Notes: a model not told the origin generated them from the sequence alone. 14,622 bases of DNA from JBEKTY01 sp049515555 (GCA_049515555.1 JBEKTY010000184.1:1-14622); one strand, 5' to 3'. Shown: positions 7,179-12,682, counted from the first letter of the stretch. A program made the numbers and translations.

Positions 7179-7296
7179 TAATTGGTCAACCTATTTCTCC
7201 GCAGTTCCTATTGTCCACCGGGGGGCCCGGTGGGGCGGCCGCTCGCCTTTATTGCTTGAACCCGCGTCACTTGCGCCTCGACTTCGCCGGGGGTAC

Positions 7297-7325
7297 TTCG
7301 GGTCGGCCCCGGCGGCAGGTATAAT
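7297..7325 (+). promoter_or_regulatory. Candidate sigma70-type promoter for the TPR gene
   Basis: A perfect TATAAT (7320-7325) lies 44 bp before the TPR gene start, in otherwise GC-rich sequence. The matching -35 position (7297-7302, TTCGGG, 17-bp spacer) is weak. Transcription would start around 7332. Confidence 0.4.
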
Positions 7326-7369
7326 GAATTAGGTGATGCGAGGTTTGCCCTCATTTCGTGTAACGAGCA

Positions 7370-7903
7370 GTGGCCGTGGTCAGGTCCAAAGATCGAATCC
7401 GCCGCATGAAGATTCAGCACCAGGCCGAAGGGTACCTGGAGTTGGGGATGCCCCAGCAGGCCCTCGGTACACTAGACCGACTGGGGGTGGGTGAAGCCGC
7501 GGATAGCCAGACCCTGTACCTGCAAGGGGAGGCCTTACGGGCGCTGGAGCGGTATCCGGAGGCCCTGGTCCCGCTGACCAGGGTAGCCGAGGCGGAGCCG
7601 GAGAACGTCCGCGCCTGGCTCGCCTTGGGCTGGTGCCACAAGCGAACCGGCCGCATCGACTTGGCCATCCATGCCCTGCGGTCGGCCTTGGCCGCCGATC
7701 CCGATGAGCCCCTGGTCCGCTATAACCTGGCCTGCTACTGGAGCGTGGCCGGCGACAAGCGGCAGGCTCTCGAGCATCTCGAACAGGCCCTCTCGCTGGA
7801 TCCCAACTACCAGGCCTTAGTGGACCACGAGCCGGATTTCGATTCGCTGCGTGCCGACCCCGACTTTCGGGCCGTGTGCGAAGGCGCCCGCAGCCGGCAG
7901 TGA
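7370..7903 (+). CDS. Tetratricopeptide-repeat protein
   Basis: A 177-residue, probably cytoplasmic protein made almost entirely of TPR helices; there is no signal peptide or membrane segment. Repeat-like units run from about residues 15-48 (AEGYLELGMPQQALGTLDRL), 47-80 (TLYLQGEALRALERYPEAL), 81-114 (VRAWLALGWCHKRTGRIDLA) and 115-148 (VRYNLACYWSVAGDKRQAL). The C-terminal cap YQALVDHEPDFDSLRADPDF is typical of bacterial TPR proteins. TPR proteins bind other proteins; the partner is unknown. The GTG at 7370 gives the longest product; GTG 7376 or ATG 7406 (MKIQHQAEGYLELG) are possible and no ribosome-binding site decides between them. It stands alone between repeat-rich gaps with its own candidate promoter, so context gives no clue to its role. 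Confidence 0.75.
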   Translation: MAVVRSKDRIRRMKIQHQAEGYLELGMPQQALGTLDRLGVGEAADSQTLYLQGEALRALERYPEALVPLTRVAEAEPENVRAWLALGWCHKRTGRIDLAIHALRSALAADPDEPLVRYNLACYWSVAGDKRQALEHLEQALSLDPNYQALVDHEPDFDSLRADPDFRAVCEGARSRQ

Positions 7904-7951
7904 GAAACTATCCCAAGGGGGCAAGAAGCTGTCTCAAGGGGCAAATCCCCC

Positions 7952-7989
7952 GGTCCCCTCTCCCGCCGGGAGAGGGCTAGGGTGAGGGG
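7952..7989. repeat. CCCCTCTCCC-family palindrome with tail (family C, copy 2)
   Basis: CCCTCTCCC (7956-7964), loop GCC, GGGAGAGGG (7968-7976), then the tail CTAGGGTGAGGGG to 7989. The palindrome plus G-rich tail is the same unit as at 11698-11736 and 14475-14506. Confidence 0.85.
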
Positions 7990-8049
7990 CGGGGGGGATG
8001 AGTGGCGAGTGCTGACTGGCGAGGGCGGAGGAATGAAGGGTGGGGATGG

Positions 8050-8120
8050 AACGCTGATTTACGCTAATCTGCGTTAATCGGGCCCAACCGAATCAGCGCT
8101 TATCAGCGTGAATTAGTGTT
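8050..8120. repeat. Degenerate 31-bp inverted repeat (family I)
   Basis: The arm 8050-8080 aligns with the reverse complement of 8089-8120 over about 31 bp, with most differences being transitions that leave G-T pairs. The AT-rich composition (AACGCTGATTT at 8050-8060, GAATTAGTGTT at 8110-8120) stands out from the GC-rich surroundings. Confidence 0.6.
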
Positions 8121-8166
8121 CCCCGGTCCGCCTTCCGCCCCGCCAAATTTGCTGCACGTTGTGATC

Positions 8167-8196
8167 TATACAGTTGTACATGTATTCTGTTATAAT
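8167..8196 (+). promoter_or_regulatory. Candidate extended -10 promoter
   Basis: TGTTATAAT (8188-8196) is an extended -10 with a perfect TATAAT. TATACA (8167-8172) matches the -35 consensus at four of six positions with an 18-bp spacer. An 8-bp palindrome, TACATGTA (8177-8184), lies inside the spacer. A hairpin with a T-run follows about 25 nt downstream, and no gene begins for 480 bp, so its product is unclear. Confidence 0.35.
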
Positions 8197-8213
8197 CCCA
8201 GCCGCCGCCGCCC

Positions 8214-8271
8214 AATGTAGTAGGCACGCGCCGTGTGCCTTTTTCCGCACACGGCGTGTGCGGGCTACATT
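8214..8271. repeat. Inverted pair of CTACATT palindromes, double-hairpin type (family D)
   Basis: AATGTAG (8214-8220) pairs with CTACATT (8265-8271) and encloses two hairpins: GGCACGC/GTGTGCC with loop GCC (8223-8239), and CCGCACAC/GTGTGCGG with loop GGC (8245-8263). The loops are complementary. A third unit follows directly, ending in CTACATT at 8294-8300. Confidence 0.85.
8223..8244 (+). terminator. Terminator-like hairpin with T5
   Basis: A 7-bp GC-rich stem (8223-8229 with 8233-8239, one G-T pair, 3-nt loop) is followed at once by TTTTT (8240-8244). It is also the left half of a repeat, so the terminator resemblance could be accidental. Confidence 0.35.
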
Positions 8272-8272
8272 A

Positions 8273-8300
8273 CGGCACACGGCGTGTGGCGTGCTACATT
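8273..8300. repeat. Third CTACATT-type unit (family D)
   Basis: A palindrome CGGCACACGGCGTGTGGCG followed by TGCTACATT, in the same orientation as the unit just before it. Its stem is less symmetrical than that of its neighbour. Confidence 0.65.
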
Positions 8301-8364
8301 GCCGGCTCTGTTCTTTGACAATTCGCGTTGAAAAACGGGCCTGCGTTAGGCGTCCGCCGCCGCT

Positions 8365-8421
8365 TGTATTCCTCTCGCTGGAGCGAGAGGACCCTGCATC
8401 ACGCTCCAGCGTGATGCCTAC
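8365..8421. repeat. Double-hairpin repeat element (family A, copy 2)
   Basis: CCTCTCGCT/AGCGAGAGG (8371-8390) and ATCACGCT/AGCGTGAT (8398-8415) are two perfect hairpins separated by ACCCTGC. The apices CGCTGGAGCG (8376-8385) and CGCTCCAGCG (8402-8411) are perfect 10-bp reverse complements. A weak outer stem, TGTA/TACA, closes the element. Compared with the copy at 2179-2235 the hairpins are in opposite order and the apex bases differ, but the mutual complementarity is kept. Confidence 0.8.
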
Positions 8422-8451
8422 AGTGACGAGCCCCGCTCCTAATCCCCCCGG

Positions 8452-8474
8452 CCCCTCTCCCAGAGGGAGAGGGG
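8452..8474. repeat. CCCCTCTCCC-family palindrome (family C, copy 3)
   Basis: CCCCTCTCCC (8452-8461), loop AGA, GGGAGAGGGG (8465-8474): a perfect 10-bp stem without the usual G-rich tail. Confidence 0.85.
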
Positions 8475-8576
8475 AGATCGGTCTGCATACGTCCGTCCCT
8501 TAAGTTAGTTCGTGTGGGATTCGCGGCCGATCGACCCACCCTCGACAAGTTCCTTTTGCGGGTTGTTTATTATGCG

Positions 8577-8605
8577 TTGTCTCCCCGCGGAAAGGTTGCT
8601 AAAAT
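8577..8605 (+). promoter_or_regulatory. Candidate promoter of the hpf-PTS operon
   Basis: TTGTCT (8577-8582), a 17-bp spacer, then TAAAAT (8600-8605) preceded by TGC, an extended -10. The -35 matches four of six and the -10 five of six consensus bases. It lies 72 bp before the chosen hpf start, leaving a 5' leader of about 65 nt. Confidence 0.5.
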
Positions 8606-8662
8606 AGAGGGTTTGATTGTGGCCAGCGGCCGTGAGCCCGGGCCGGCCGCAGTAACTCGCAC

Positions 8663-8668
8663 AAGGAG
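8663..8668 (+). promoter_or_regulatory. Ribosome-binding site deciding the hpf start
   Basis: AAGGAG overlaps an in-frame GTG at 8668, so that GTG cannot use it. The next in-frame GTG at 8677 lies 8 nt downstream, which is ideal spacing. Confidence 0.75.
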
Positions 8669-8676
8669 TGGCCTCG

Positions 8677-8997
8677 GTGCAGATCAATATTTCGGCCCGA
8701 CATGGGCACATCAGCGACGAAACGCAGGCCAAGATCAAGGAAAAATTAGAGAAATTGAGCCGGTACTACGACCGCTTGAGCGCGATCGACCTTACCGTGG
8801 ACCTGGAGCACCGGGAGGCGCCGGACGTCGATCTGCGGGTTTCGGCCGGGCACAAGCACGATTTCGTGGCCGAGTGCCGGGCCATGGAGCTGATGGCCTC
8901 GATCGATGACGTGGTCGAGAAGATGGAGCAGCAGTTGCGTAAACACAAGCAGAAGGTTCAGGACCGTCATCGCGGGCCGGGGCACCGGCAACTTTAG
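8677..8997 (+). CDS. hpf: Ribosome hibernation promoting factor, short form
   Basis: Binds the 30S subunit in the mRNA/tRNA channel and stores ribosomes in inactive form during slow growth or starvation. From the GTG at 8677 the protein is 106 residues: MQINISARHGHISDETQAKI opens a beta-alpha-beta-beta-beta-alpha fold, DLTVDLEHREAPDVDLRVSA supplies the strands, and ASIDDVVEKMEQQLRKHKQK is the typical second helix with a basic tail. The dimerising C-terminal domain of long HPF is absent, so 70S-to-100S dimerisation by the long-HPF route is not expected. The start is chosen by the AAGGAG site 8 nt upstream and by the family N-terminus. It heads a run of PTS genes on the same strand, 36 nt before the EIIA gene. 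That recalls the hpf-ptsN part of the rpoN operon of proteobacteria, but rpoN and rapZ are absent. Confidence 0.92.
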   Translation: MQINISARHGHISDETQAKIKEKLEKLSRYYDRLSAIDLTVDLEHREAPDVDLRVSAGHKHDFVAECRAMELMASIDDVVEKMEQQLRKHKQKVQDRHRGPGHRQL

Positions 8998-9033
8998 GTC
9001 CTGCTTCGACAATTCGTGAGGGAGGTTTGGTGC

Positions 9034-9510
9034 ATGAAGTTCTCCGACTTTATCTGCCGTGAAGCGATCCGTGCCGACTTGGCGGCCGTGGACAAGGAAG
9101 GGGCGGTGCGGGAGATGGTGCAGTCCCTGGTCGAGGCCCGGCGGGTCGAGAGCGGCGAGTTTGAAAGCATCGTCAAGGCCATCTTGAAGCGCGAGGAGCT
9201 GGGCAGCACCGGCATCGGCCGGGGCGTGGCCGTGCCCCATACCAAGCACGGCAGCGTCGATCGCCTGGTGGGCACCGTGGCCGTCAGCCCCTCGGGCGTG
9301 GATTTCGCCAGCCTCGACGGCGAGGTGGTGCACCTGTTTTTCCTGCTGATTTCGCCGCCGGACCGGCCTGGCGATCACCTGCGGGCCTTGGAACACATCT
9401 CGCGGCAGCTCCGCGACGATACGTTCTGCCGCTTCCTGAAGCAGGCCAAGACCCCGGCCGACATCGGCGTGCTGCTGGACGAAGCCGACAACCATCAATT
9501 CGGGTCCTAG
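9034..9510 (+). CDS. ptsN: PTS EIIA-Ntr-type phosphocarrier protein
   Basis: A PTS fructose/mannitol-family EIIA domain of 158 residues with no attached EIIB, EIIC or HPr domain. It accepts phosphate from HPr; stand-alone forms usually regulate other proteins rather than transport sugar. The phosphorylated histidine is H69 in GVAVPHTKH, close to H73 of E. coli EIIA-Ntr. The core helices (EGAVREMVQSLVEA), LFFLLISPP and the C-terminal DHLRALEHISRQLRDDTFCRFL segment are typical. The ATG at 9034 is chosen over a GTG at 9016 because GAGGGAGG (9018-9025) lies 8 nt before it and the family begins with this MKFSDF-like strand. It sits between hpf and HPr. The last codons and stop lie in a 20-bp tandem duplication. 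Targets are unknown. Confidence 0.92.
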   Translation: MKFSDFICREAIRADLAAVDKEGAVREMVQSLVEARRVESGEFESIVKAILKREELGSTGIGRGVAVPHTKHGSVDRLVGTVAVSPSGVDFASLDGEVVHLFFLLISPPDRPGDHLRALEHISRQLRDDTFCRFLKQAKTPADIGVLLDEADNHQFGS

Positions 9511-9532
9511 ATCATCAATTCGGGTCCTAGAT
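9493..9532 (+). repeat. 20-bp perfect tandem duplication over the ptsN stop
   Basis: The same 20 bases occupy 9493-9512 and 9513-9532. The first copy includes the stop TAG (9508-9510); the second is untranslated spacer before the HPr gene. Confidence 0.95.
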
Positions 9533-9557
9533 CCGATCGTCCCGCGCATGTGGCCTT

Positions 9558-9836
9558 ATGTCCGAGCCTGCCGTAACGCGAACCGTGGTGGTGTCGAACC
9601 GTGCGGGGATACACGCCCGCGCGGCCACGATGATCGCCGCCGCCGTGCGCGACTTGCAGGCCAAGGTCTCGGTGACCAAGGGGTTGCAGCAGGTGGAGGC
9701 CACCGACGTGCTGCAACTGCTGTCGCTGGGCGCCGCACCGGGCGAGACGCTGACGTTGGAGGCGGCGGGCCCCGACGCCGCGCGGGCCATCGACCTGCTG
9801 GAGCAGATGTTCGTCCGCAAGTTCGACGAGGAGTGA
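9558..9836 (+). CDS. ptsH: Phosphocarrier protein HPr
   Basis: A small phosphocarrier (92 residues) that takes phosphate from enzyme I at the active-site histidine and passes it to EIIA proteins. The active site is H19 in NRAGIHARAA, equivalent to His15, with the helix-capping Pro of the usual HARPA replaced by Ala22. The second regulatory site, Ser46 in standard HPr, falls on Asp50 (context VEATDVLQLLSLGA). The four-residue N-terminal offset is the same for both sites, so the alignment is firm. HPr kinase could therefore not phosphorylate this position. The ATG at 9558 lies 48 nt after the EIIA stop; a clear ribosome-binding site is not seen. It is followed by enzyme I after 71 nt. The length is close to the 85-90 residues usual for HPr. 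Confidence 0.92.
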   Translation: MSEPAVTRTVVVSNRAGIHARAATMIAAAVRDLQAKVSVTKGLQQVEATDVLQLLSLGAAPGETLTLEAAGPDAARAIDLLEQMFVRKFDEE

Positions 9837-9884
9837 GGGGAACAGAAGAGTAGATTCAAGCAGCTTGCGGCGGGAGTCGCTCTG

Positions 9885-9898
9885 CGGGGTCCACCCCG
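9885..9898 (+). promoter_or_regulatory. Small hairpin just before the enzyme I start
   Basis: CGGGGT (9885-9890) pairs with ACCCCG (9893-9898), ending 9 nt before the GTG. No good Shine-Dalgarno sequence is seen there, so the hairpin may limit or position initiation. The loop is very tight (2 nt, or 4 if the last pair opens). Confidence 0.3.
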
Positions 9899-9907
9899 AA
9901 AGAAACC

Positions 9908-11653
9908 GTGAAAAAGTTACAAGGAATTGCGGTCTCGCCGGGCGTCGCCATCGGCGAGGCGCTGGTCATGGATGCCGAGGGATTTCGCATTCCTCGCCGC
10001 TTCGTGTCGCGTGACGCGGTGGAGGACGAGCTGGAGCGGCTGGACAAGGCGATCGGGGCGGCCTCGGCCGAGATGGCCAGCCATCGCGACGCGGTAGCCG
10101 GCGAGCTGGGCGCGCAGTGCGCCGCCATTTTCGACGCCCATTTGCAGATGCTCCAGGACAGCCGGCTCCGCAGCGAGCTGGACGAGATGATCCGCCACCG
10201 GCACTATTCGCCGGAATACGCGGTGAGCCGGACCCTCCGCCGCTATGCGCAGGTGTTCCAGCGGCTGGAGAGCGCGCACCTGGCGGAGCGGGCGACCGAC
10301 ATTTTCGACATCGAGAAGCGGCTGCTGCGGCACCTGCTGGGGCTGCGCCGCGAGGGCATCGGGCACCTCACCTCGCCGGTGCTGGTGCTGGCCCATAATC
10401 TTACGCCCAGCGAGACGGCCAATCTCGACTGCCGCTACGTGCGGGGCTTCGTGACCGAGGTGGGCGGGCCGGGCAGCCACACGGCGATCGTGGCCGAGGC
10501 CCTGGAGATCCCGGCCGTGGTGGGCACCGGCCCCTTCCTGGCCGAGGTCTCCGGCGGCGAGCGGGTGATCATCGACGGCGATCAGGGGCTGGTGATCGTC
10601 CGCCCCGACGAGGAAACCCTGGCCCGCTACCGACGCGAGGTCGAGGAGAACCGCACGGCGGCGGTGCGGCTGCAATCGCTGCGCGACTTGCCCGCCGTTA
10701 CGGCCGACGGCACCCGCATCCCCTTGTACGGCAACATCGAGTTTCCGTACGAGGTCGAGCATTGCGTGGACCGCGGGGCCGACGGCATCGGCCTGTACCG
10801 CACCGAGTTCCTGTACCTGGGCAGCGAGATCGAGCCCACCGAGGATTATCACTACCGCGCCTATTCGCAGGTGGTGCGGGCGATGGGCGACAAGCCGGTC
10901 ACCATCCGCACCTTCGACCTGGGCGCCGACAAGGTCCCCAGCCTGCCGCCCCCGGAAGACGAGCGCAACCCCTGCCTCGGCCTGCGCAGCATCCGCCTGG
11001 CCCTGCGGAACCTGACGATGTTCCGTACCCAGTTGCGGGCCATTTTGCGGGCCAGCGTGCTGGGCAACCTGCAAGTCATGTTCCCCCTCATCTCCACCCT
11101 CCTGGAGCTCCGCCAGGCCAAGATGGTGCTGGGCGTGGTGATGGATGACCTCGACGAGCACGGCATCCAGTTCAACCGCCAGATCCCGGTGGGCATGATG
11201 GTCGAGGTGCCCTCGGCGGTGATCATGATCGACCGCTTTGTGGAGGAGGTCGATTTCCTGAGCATCGGCACCAACGACCTGATCCAGTACACCCTGGCCG
11301 TGGACCGCAGCAACAAGGACGTGGTGGGGATGTACAACCCGGCCGACCCGGCCGTGCTGCGGCTGATCTCGATGTCGCTGAAGGCCGCCGCGCAGAAACC
11401 GGTGCCCATCAGCATGTGCGGCCAGATGAGCGGGAACCCCATCTACACGATGCTCCTGCTGGGGCTGGGACTGCGGCAGTTCAGCGTCTCGCCCCTGGCG
11501 CTGCCTGAAATCAAGCATATTTGCCGGCAGGTGAGCATCCCGCAGTGCGAGGCGGTCCTGCAGCGCGTCCTCACCATGGAGAATGCCCGCGACATCACCA
11601 ACTTCCTCCGCGAGGAGTTGAAGAAGCGGGTGCCCGGCCTGGGAAGCGAATGA
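9908..11653 (+). CDS. ptsI: PTS enzyme I (phosphoenolpyruvate-protein phosphotransferase)
   Basis: Transfers phosphate from phosphoenolpyruvate to its own histidine and then to HPr: the first step of the PTS. The 581 residues match ordinary enzyme I; the GAF domain of enzyme I-Ntr is absent. The N-terminal HPr-binding and phosphohistidine domains cover about residues 1-225, with the active H191 in GGPGSHTAIVAEALEIPAVVG (E. coli H189). The PEP-binding barrel follows, with R298 in LYRTEFLYLG, TIRTFDLGADK, SIGTNDLIQYTLAVDR and the catalytic C504 in SMCGQMSG (E. coli C502). All key residues are intact. The GTG start at 9908 gives the family N-terminus KKLQGIAVSPGVAIGEAL; the ribosome-binding site is weak. 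It ends the hpf-ptsN-ptsH-ptsI run, and no permease or EIIB gene is present in the window. Confidence 0.96.
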   Translation: MKKLQGIAVSPGVAIGEALVMDAEGFRIPRRFVSRDAVEDELERLDKAIGAASAEMASHRDAVAGELGAQCAAIFDAHLQMLQDSRLRSELDEMIRHRHYSPEYAVSRTLRRYAQVFQRLESAHLAERATDIFDIEKRLLRHLLGLRREGIGHLTSPVLVLAHNLTPSETANLDCRYVRGFVTEVGGPGSHTAIVAEALEIPAVVGTGPFLAEVSGGERVIIDGDQGLVIVRPDEETLARYRREVEENRTAAVRLQSLRDLPAVTADGTRIPLYGNIEFPYEVEHCVDRGADGIGLYRTEFLYLGSEIEPTEDYHYRAYSQVVRAMGDKPVTIRTFDLGADKVPSLPPPEDERNPCLGLRSIRLALRNLTMFRTQLRAILRASVLGNLQVMFPLISTLLELRQAKMVLGVVMDDLDEHGIQFNRQIPVGMMVEVPSAVIMIDRFVEEVDFLSIGTNDLIQYTLAVDRSNKDVVGMYNPADPAVLRLISMSLKAAAQKPVPISMCGQMSGNPIYTMLLLGLGLRQFSVSPLALPEIKHICRQVSIPQCEAVLQRVLTMENARDITNFLREELKKRVPGLGSE

Positions 11654-11697
11654 CGAAGAACTGGAGTTTTGCAAATTGGGGTGAGGACGGCACAAGT

Positions 11698-11822
11698 GGT
11701 CCCCCTCTCCCTCCGGGAGAGGGCCGGGGTGAGGGGAACCTGCGTTGGGCACGAAAAATGGAGAAGCAGGATCCTCACCCATTTCCCCTCACCCTAACCC
11801 TCTCCCGGAGGGAGAGGGGACC
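11698..11822. repeat. Inverted pair of CCCCTCTCCC repeats, double-hairpin type (family C, copies 4 and 5)
   Basis: Two units face each other. Unit 4 is CCCTCTCCC (11703-11711), loop TCC, GGGAGAGGG (11715-11723), and a G-rich tail to 11736. Unit 5 is a mirrored C-rich lead from 11785, CCCTCTCCC (11798-11806), loop GGA, GGGAGAGGG (11810-11818). GGTCCCC (11698-11704) and GGGGACC (11816-11822) close the whole. The loops are complementary. The pair separates ptsI from the DUF2344 gene and could form a strong structure in mRNA. Confidence 0.85.
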
Positions 11823-11828
11823 GGGTTT

Positions 11829-11855
11829 CCGCACGCGGCGTGTGCGGACTACATT
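11829..11855. repeat. CTACATT-type palindrome (family D)
   Basis: CCGCACGC (11829-11836), loop GGC, GTGTGCGG (11840-11847), then A and CTACATT (11849-11855). It nearly matches the unit at 8245-8271. Confidence 0.8.
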
Positions 11856-11923
11856 GAAACGTGAGCAATAAAACCGGAGTTTTCCGCCACTCTTGTCTTG
11901 GCGGAGCGAGTTGACTCGAACCC

Positions 11924-12553
11924 ATGGTTCGACCGCGAGTACGCATTCGATTTGTGAAAGAGGGTGCCTTGCGCCTGATCGGACACCGGGACCTGATGCG
12001 GTGCCTGGAGCGGGTATTTCGCCGCGCCGGCTTGCCCTTGGGCATGAGCGCGGGGTTTCACCCCAAGCCGCGGATGACCTTCCCGCTGGCCCTGGCGGTG
12101 GGCATCGAGGGCGGCGACGAAGTCATGGAACTGGAAGTGATGGAGTCGCCCGCGGCCGGCGAGCTGTTGGCGCGGCTCGAGCCGCAAGCCCCCCGCGGGC
12201 TGCGGTTCCTGTCGGCGGAGGTCTTGCCGCCGGGCAGCCGCAAGGCACGGGCCGTGTCCGCCGCCTACCAGGTGGCGGTTCCCGCCCCGCGCCGCGCCGG
12301 ACTCGACGAGCGAGTGCGCCGATTGCTGGCCGCGGAGGCGTGGCCCGTGCGGCGCCCCAATCGCGCGGCGGCGATCGACCTTCGCGCATCGCTCCTGGCG
12401 CTGTCGCTGGCCGGGGACCGCCTGGAAATGCGGCTGCGAACCGATCCCGGCGGCAGCGCCGGCCCGCGCGACGTGCTGGCCGCCTTGGGCCTGGAAGACG
12501 TGGAGCGCGAGGGCGCCCGCCTGGCCCGCACCGCCGTGGAGATCGTCGCATGA
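11924..12553 (+). CDS. TIGR03936-family protein (DUF2344), radical-SAM-associated
   Basis: A 209-residue protein of the DUF2344/TIGR03936 family. The N-terminal signature is complete: VRIRFVKEGALRLIGHRDLMRCLERVFRRAGLPLGMSAGFHPKPRMTFPLALAVGIEG spans about residues 6-62, with the typical GHRDLMR and GFHPKPRM blocks. The rest (about 80-209) is a variable, Arg/Ala-rich domain. In most genomes this domain is fused to, or follows, a TIGR03960 radical SAM protein, and lies beside the RNase E/G gene; its biochemical function is not established to my knowledge. Here the RNase E/G gene follows, but the radical SAM partner is not in the window: upstream is ptsI across a repeat-filled gap. The ATG at 11924 gives the family N-terminus; the nearest GGAG is about 18 nt away, so initiation signals are weak. 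Confidence 0.85.
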   Translation: MVRPRVRIRFVKEGALRLIGHRDLMRCLERVFRRAGLPLGMSAGFHPKPRMTFPLALAVGIEGGDEVMELEVMESPAAGELLARLEPQAPRGLRFLSAEVLPPGSRKARAVSAAYQVAVPAPRRAGLDERVRRLLAAEAWPVRRPNRAAAIDLRASLLALSLAGDRLEMRLRTDPGGSAGPRDVLAALGLEDVEREGARLARTAVEIVA

Positions 12554-12605
12554 CAGCCGGGGCCTTCCGCCGAATGCCTGCTCGCCGGTCTTGCCGAACA
12601 AGGCC

Positions 12606-12666
12606 GGGGGACTGTCCCCATTTTCGGCCTGTCCCGCTGGACAGGCCGAAAATGGGACCGTCCTCT
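12606..12666. repeat. REP-like palindrome before the RNase E/G gene (family G, copy 2)
   Basis: A perfect 18-bp stem pairs 12617-12634 with 12639-12656 over the loop CGCT. It is flanked by GGGGGACTGTC on the left and CCGTCCTC on the right, which extend it imperfectly. It shares the GGGGACTGTCCC, ATTTTCG, CGAAAATGGGAC framework with 4870-4913. It ends about 17-25 nt before the RNase gene start and would sit in its 5' untranslated region. Confidence 0.9.
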
Positions 12667-12682
12667 TCAACAAGAAAGCGAG

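Larger units (their letters stand above)
6693..7296. other. Repeat-rich non-coding stretch
   Basis: No gene is supported. The open frames have neither family similarity that I recognise nor normal composition. Beside the 6702-6768 inverted repeat it holds a diverged CTACATT-type palindrome (6794-6820) and a nested repeat block (7030-7178). The stretch 6821-7029 shows nothing I can name; it could be decayed remains of the truncated membrane glycosyltransferase gene. Confidence 0.6.
7904..8576. other. Repeat-rich intergenic stretch between the TPR gene and hpf
   Basis: I see no supported gene. An open frame at 8174-8503 consists almost wholly of repeats. Contents in order: a CCCCTCTCCC-type palindrome (7952-7989), a degenerate 31-bp inverted repeat (8050-8120), an extended -10 promoter candidate (8167-8196), three CTACATT-type palindromes (8214-8300), a double-hairpin element (8365-8421) and another CCCCTCTCCC-type palindrome (8452-8474). 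Confidence 0.7.

Noticed and set aside
6239..7324. 361-codon plus-strand open frame through the repeat-rich stretch
   Set aside because: It is out of frame with the GT39 remnant in its first part and made of repeats in its second; no recognisable domain.
8315..8320. Perfect TTGACA (-35-like)
   Set aside because: No -10 hexamer at 16-18 bp; the sequence there is GC-rich.
8174..8503. 109-codon open frame before hpf
   Set aside because: It consists of CTACATT, family A and CCCCTCTCCC repeats, with no ribosome-binding site and no protein-like composition.
9917..11782. 621-codon open frame on the minus strand
   Set aside because: Antisense shadow of ptsI, whose catalytic residues are all intact on the plus strand.
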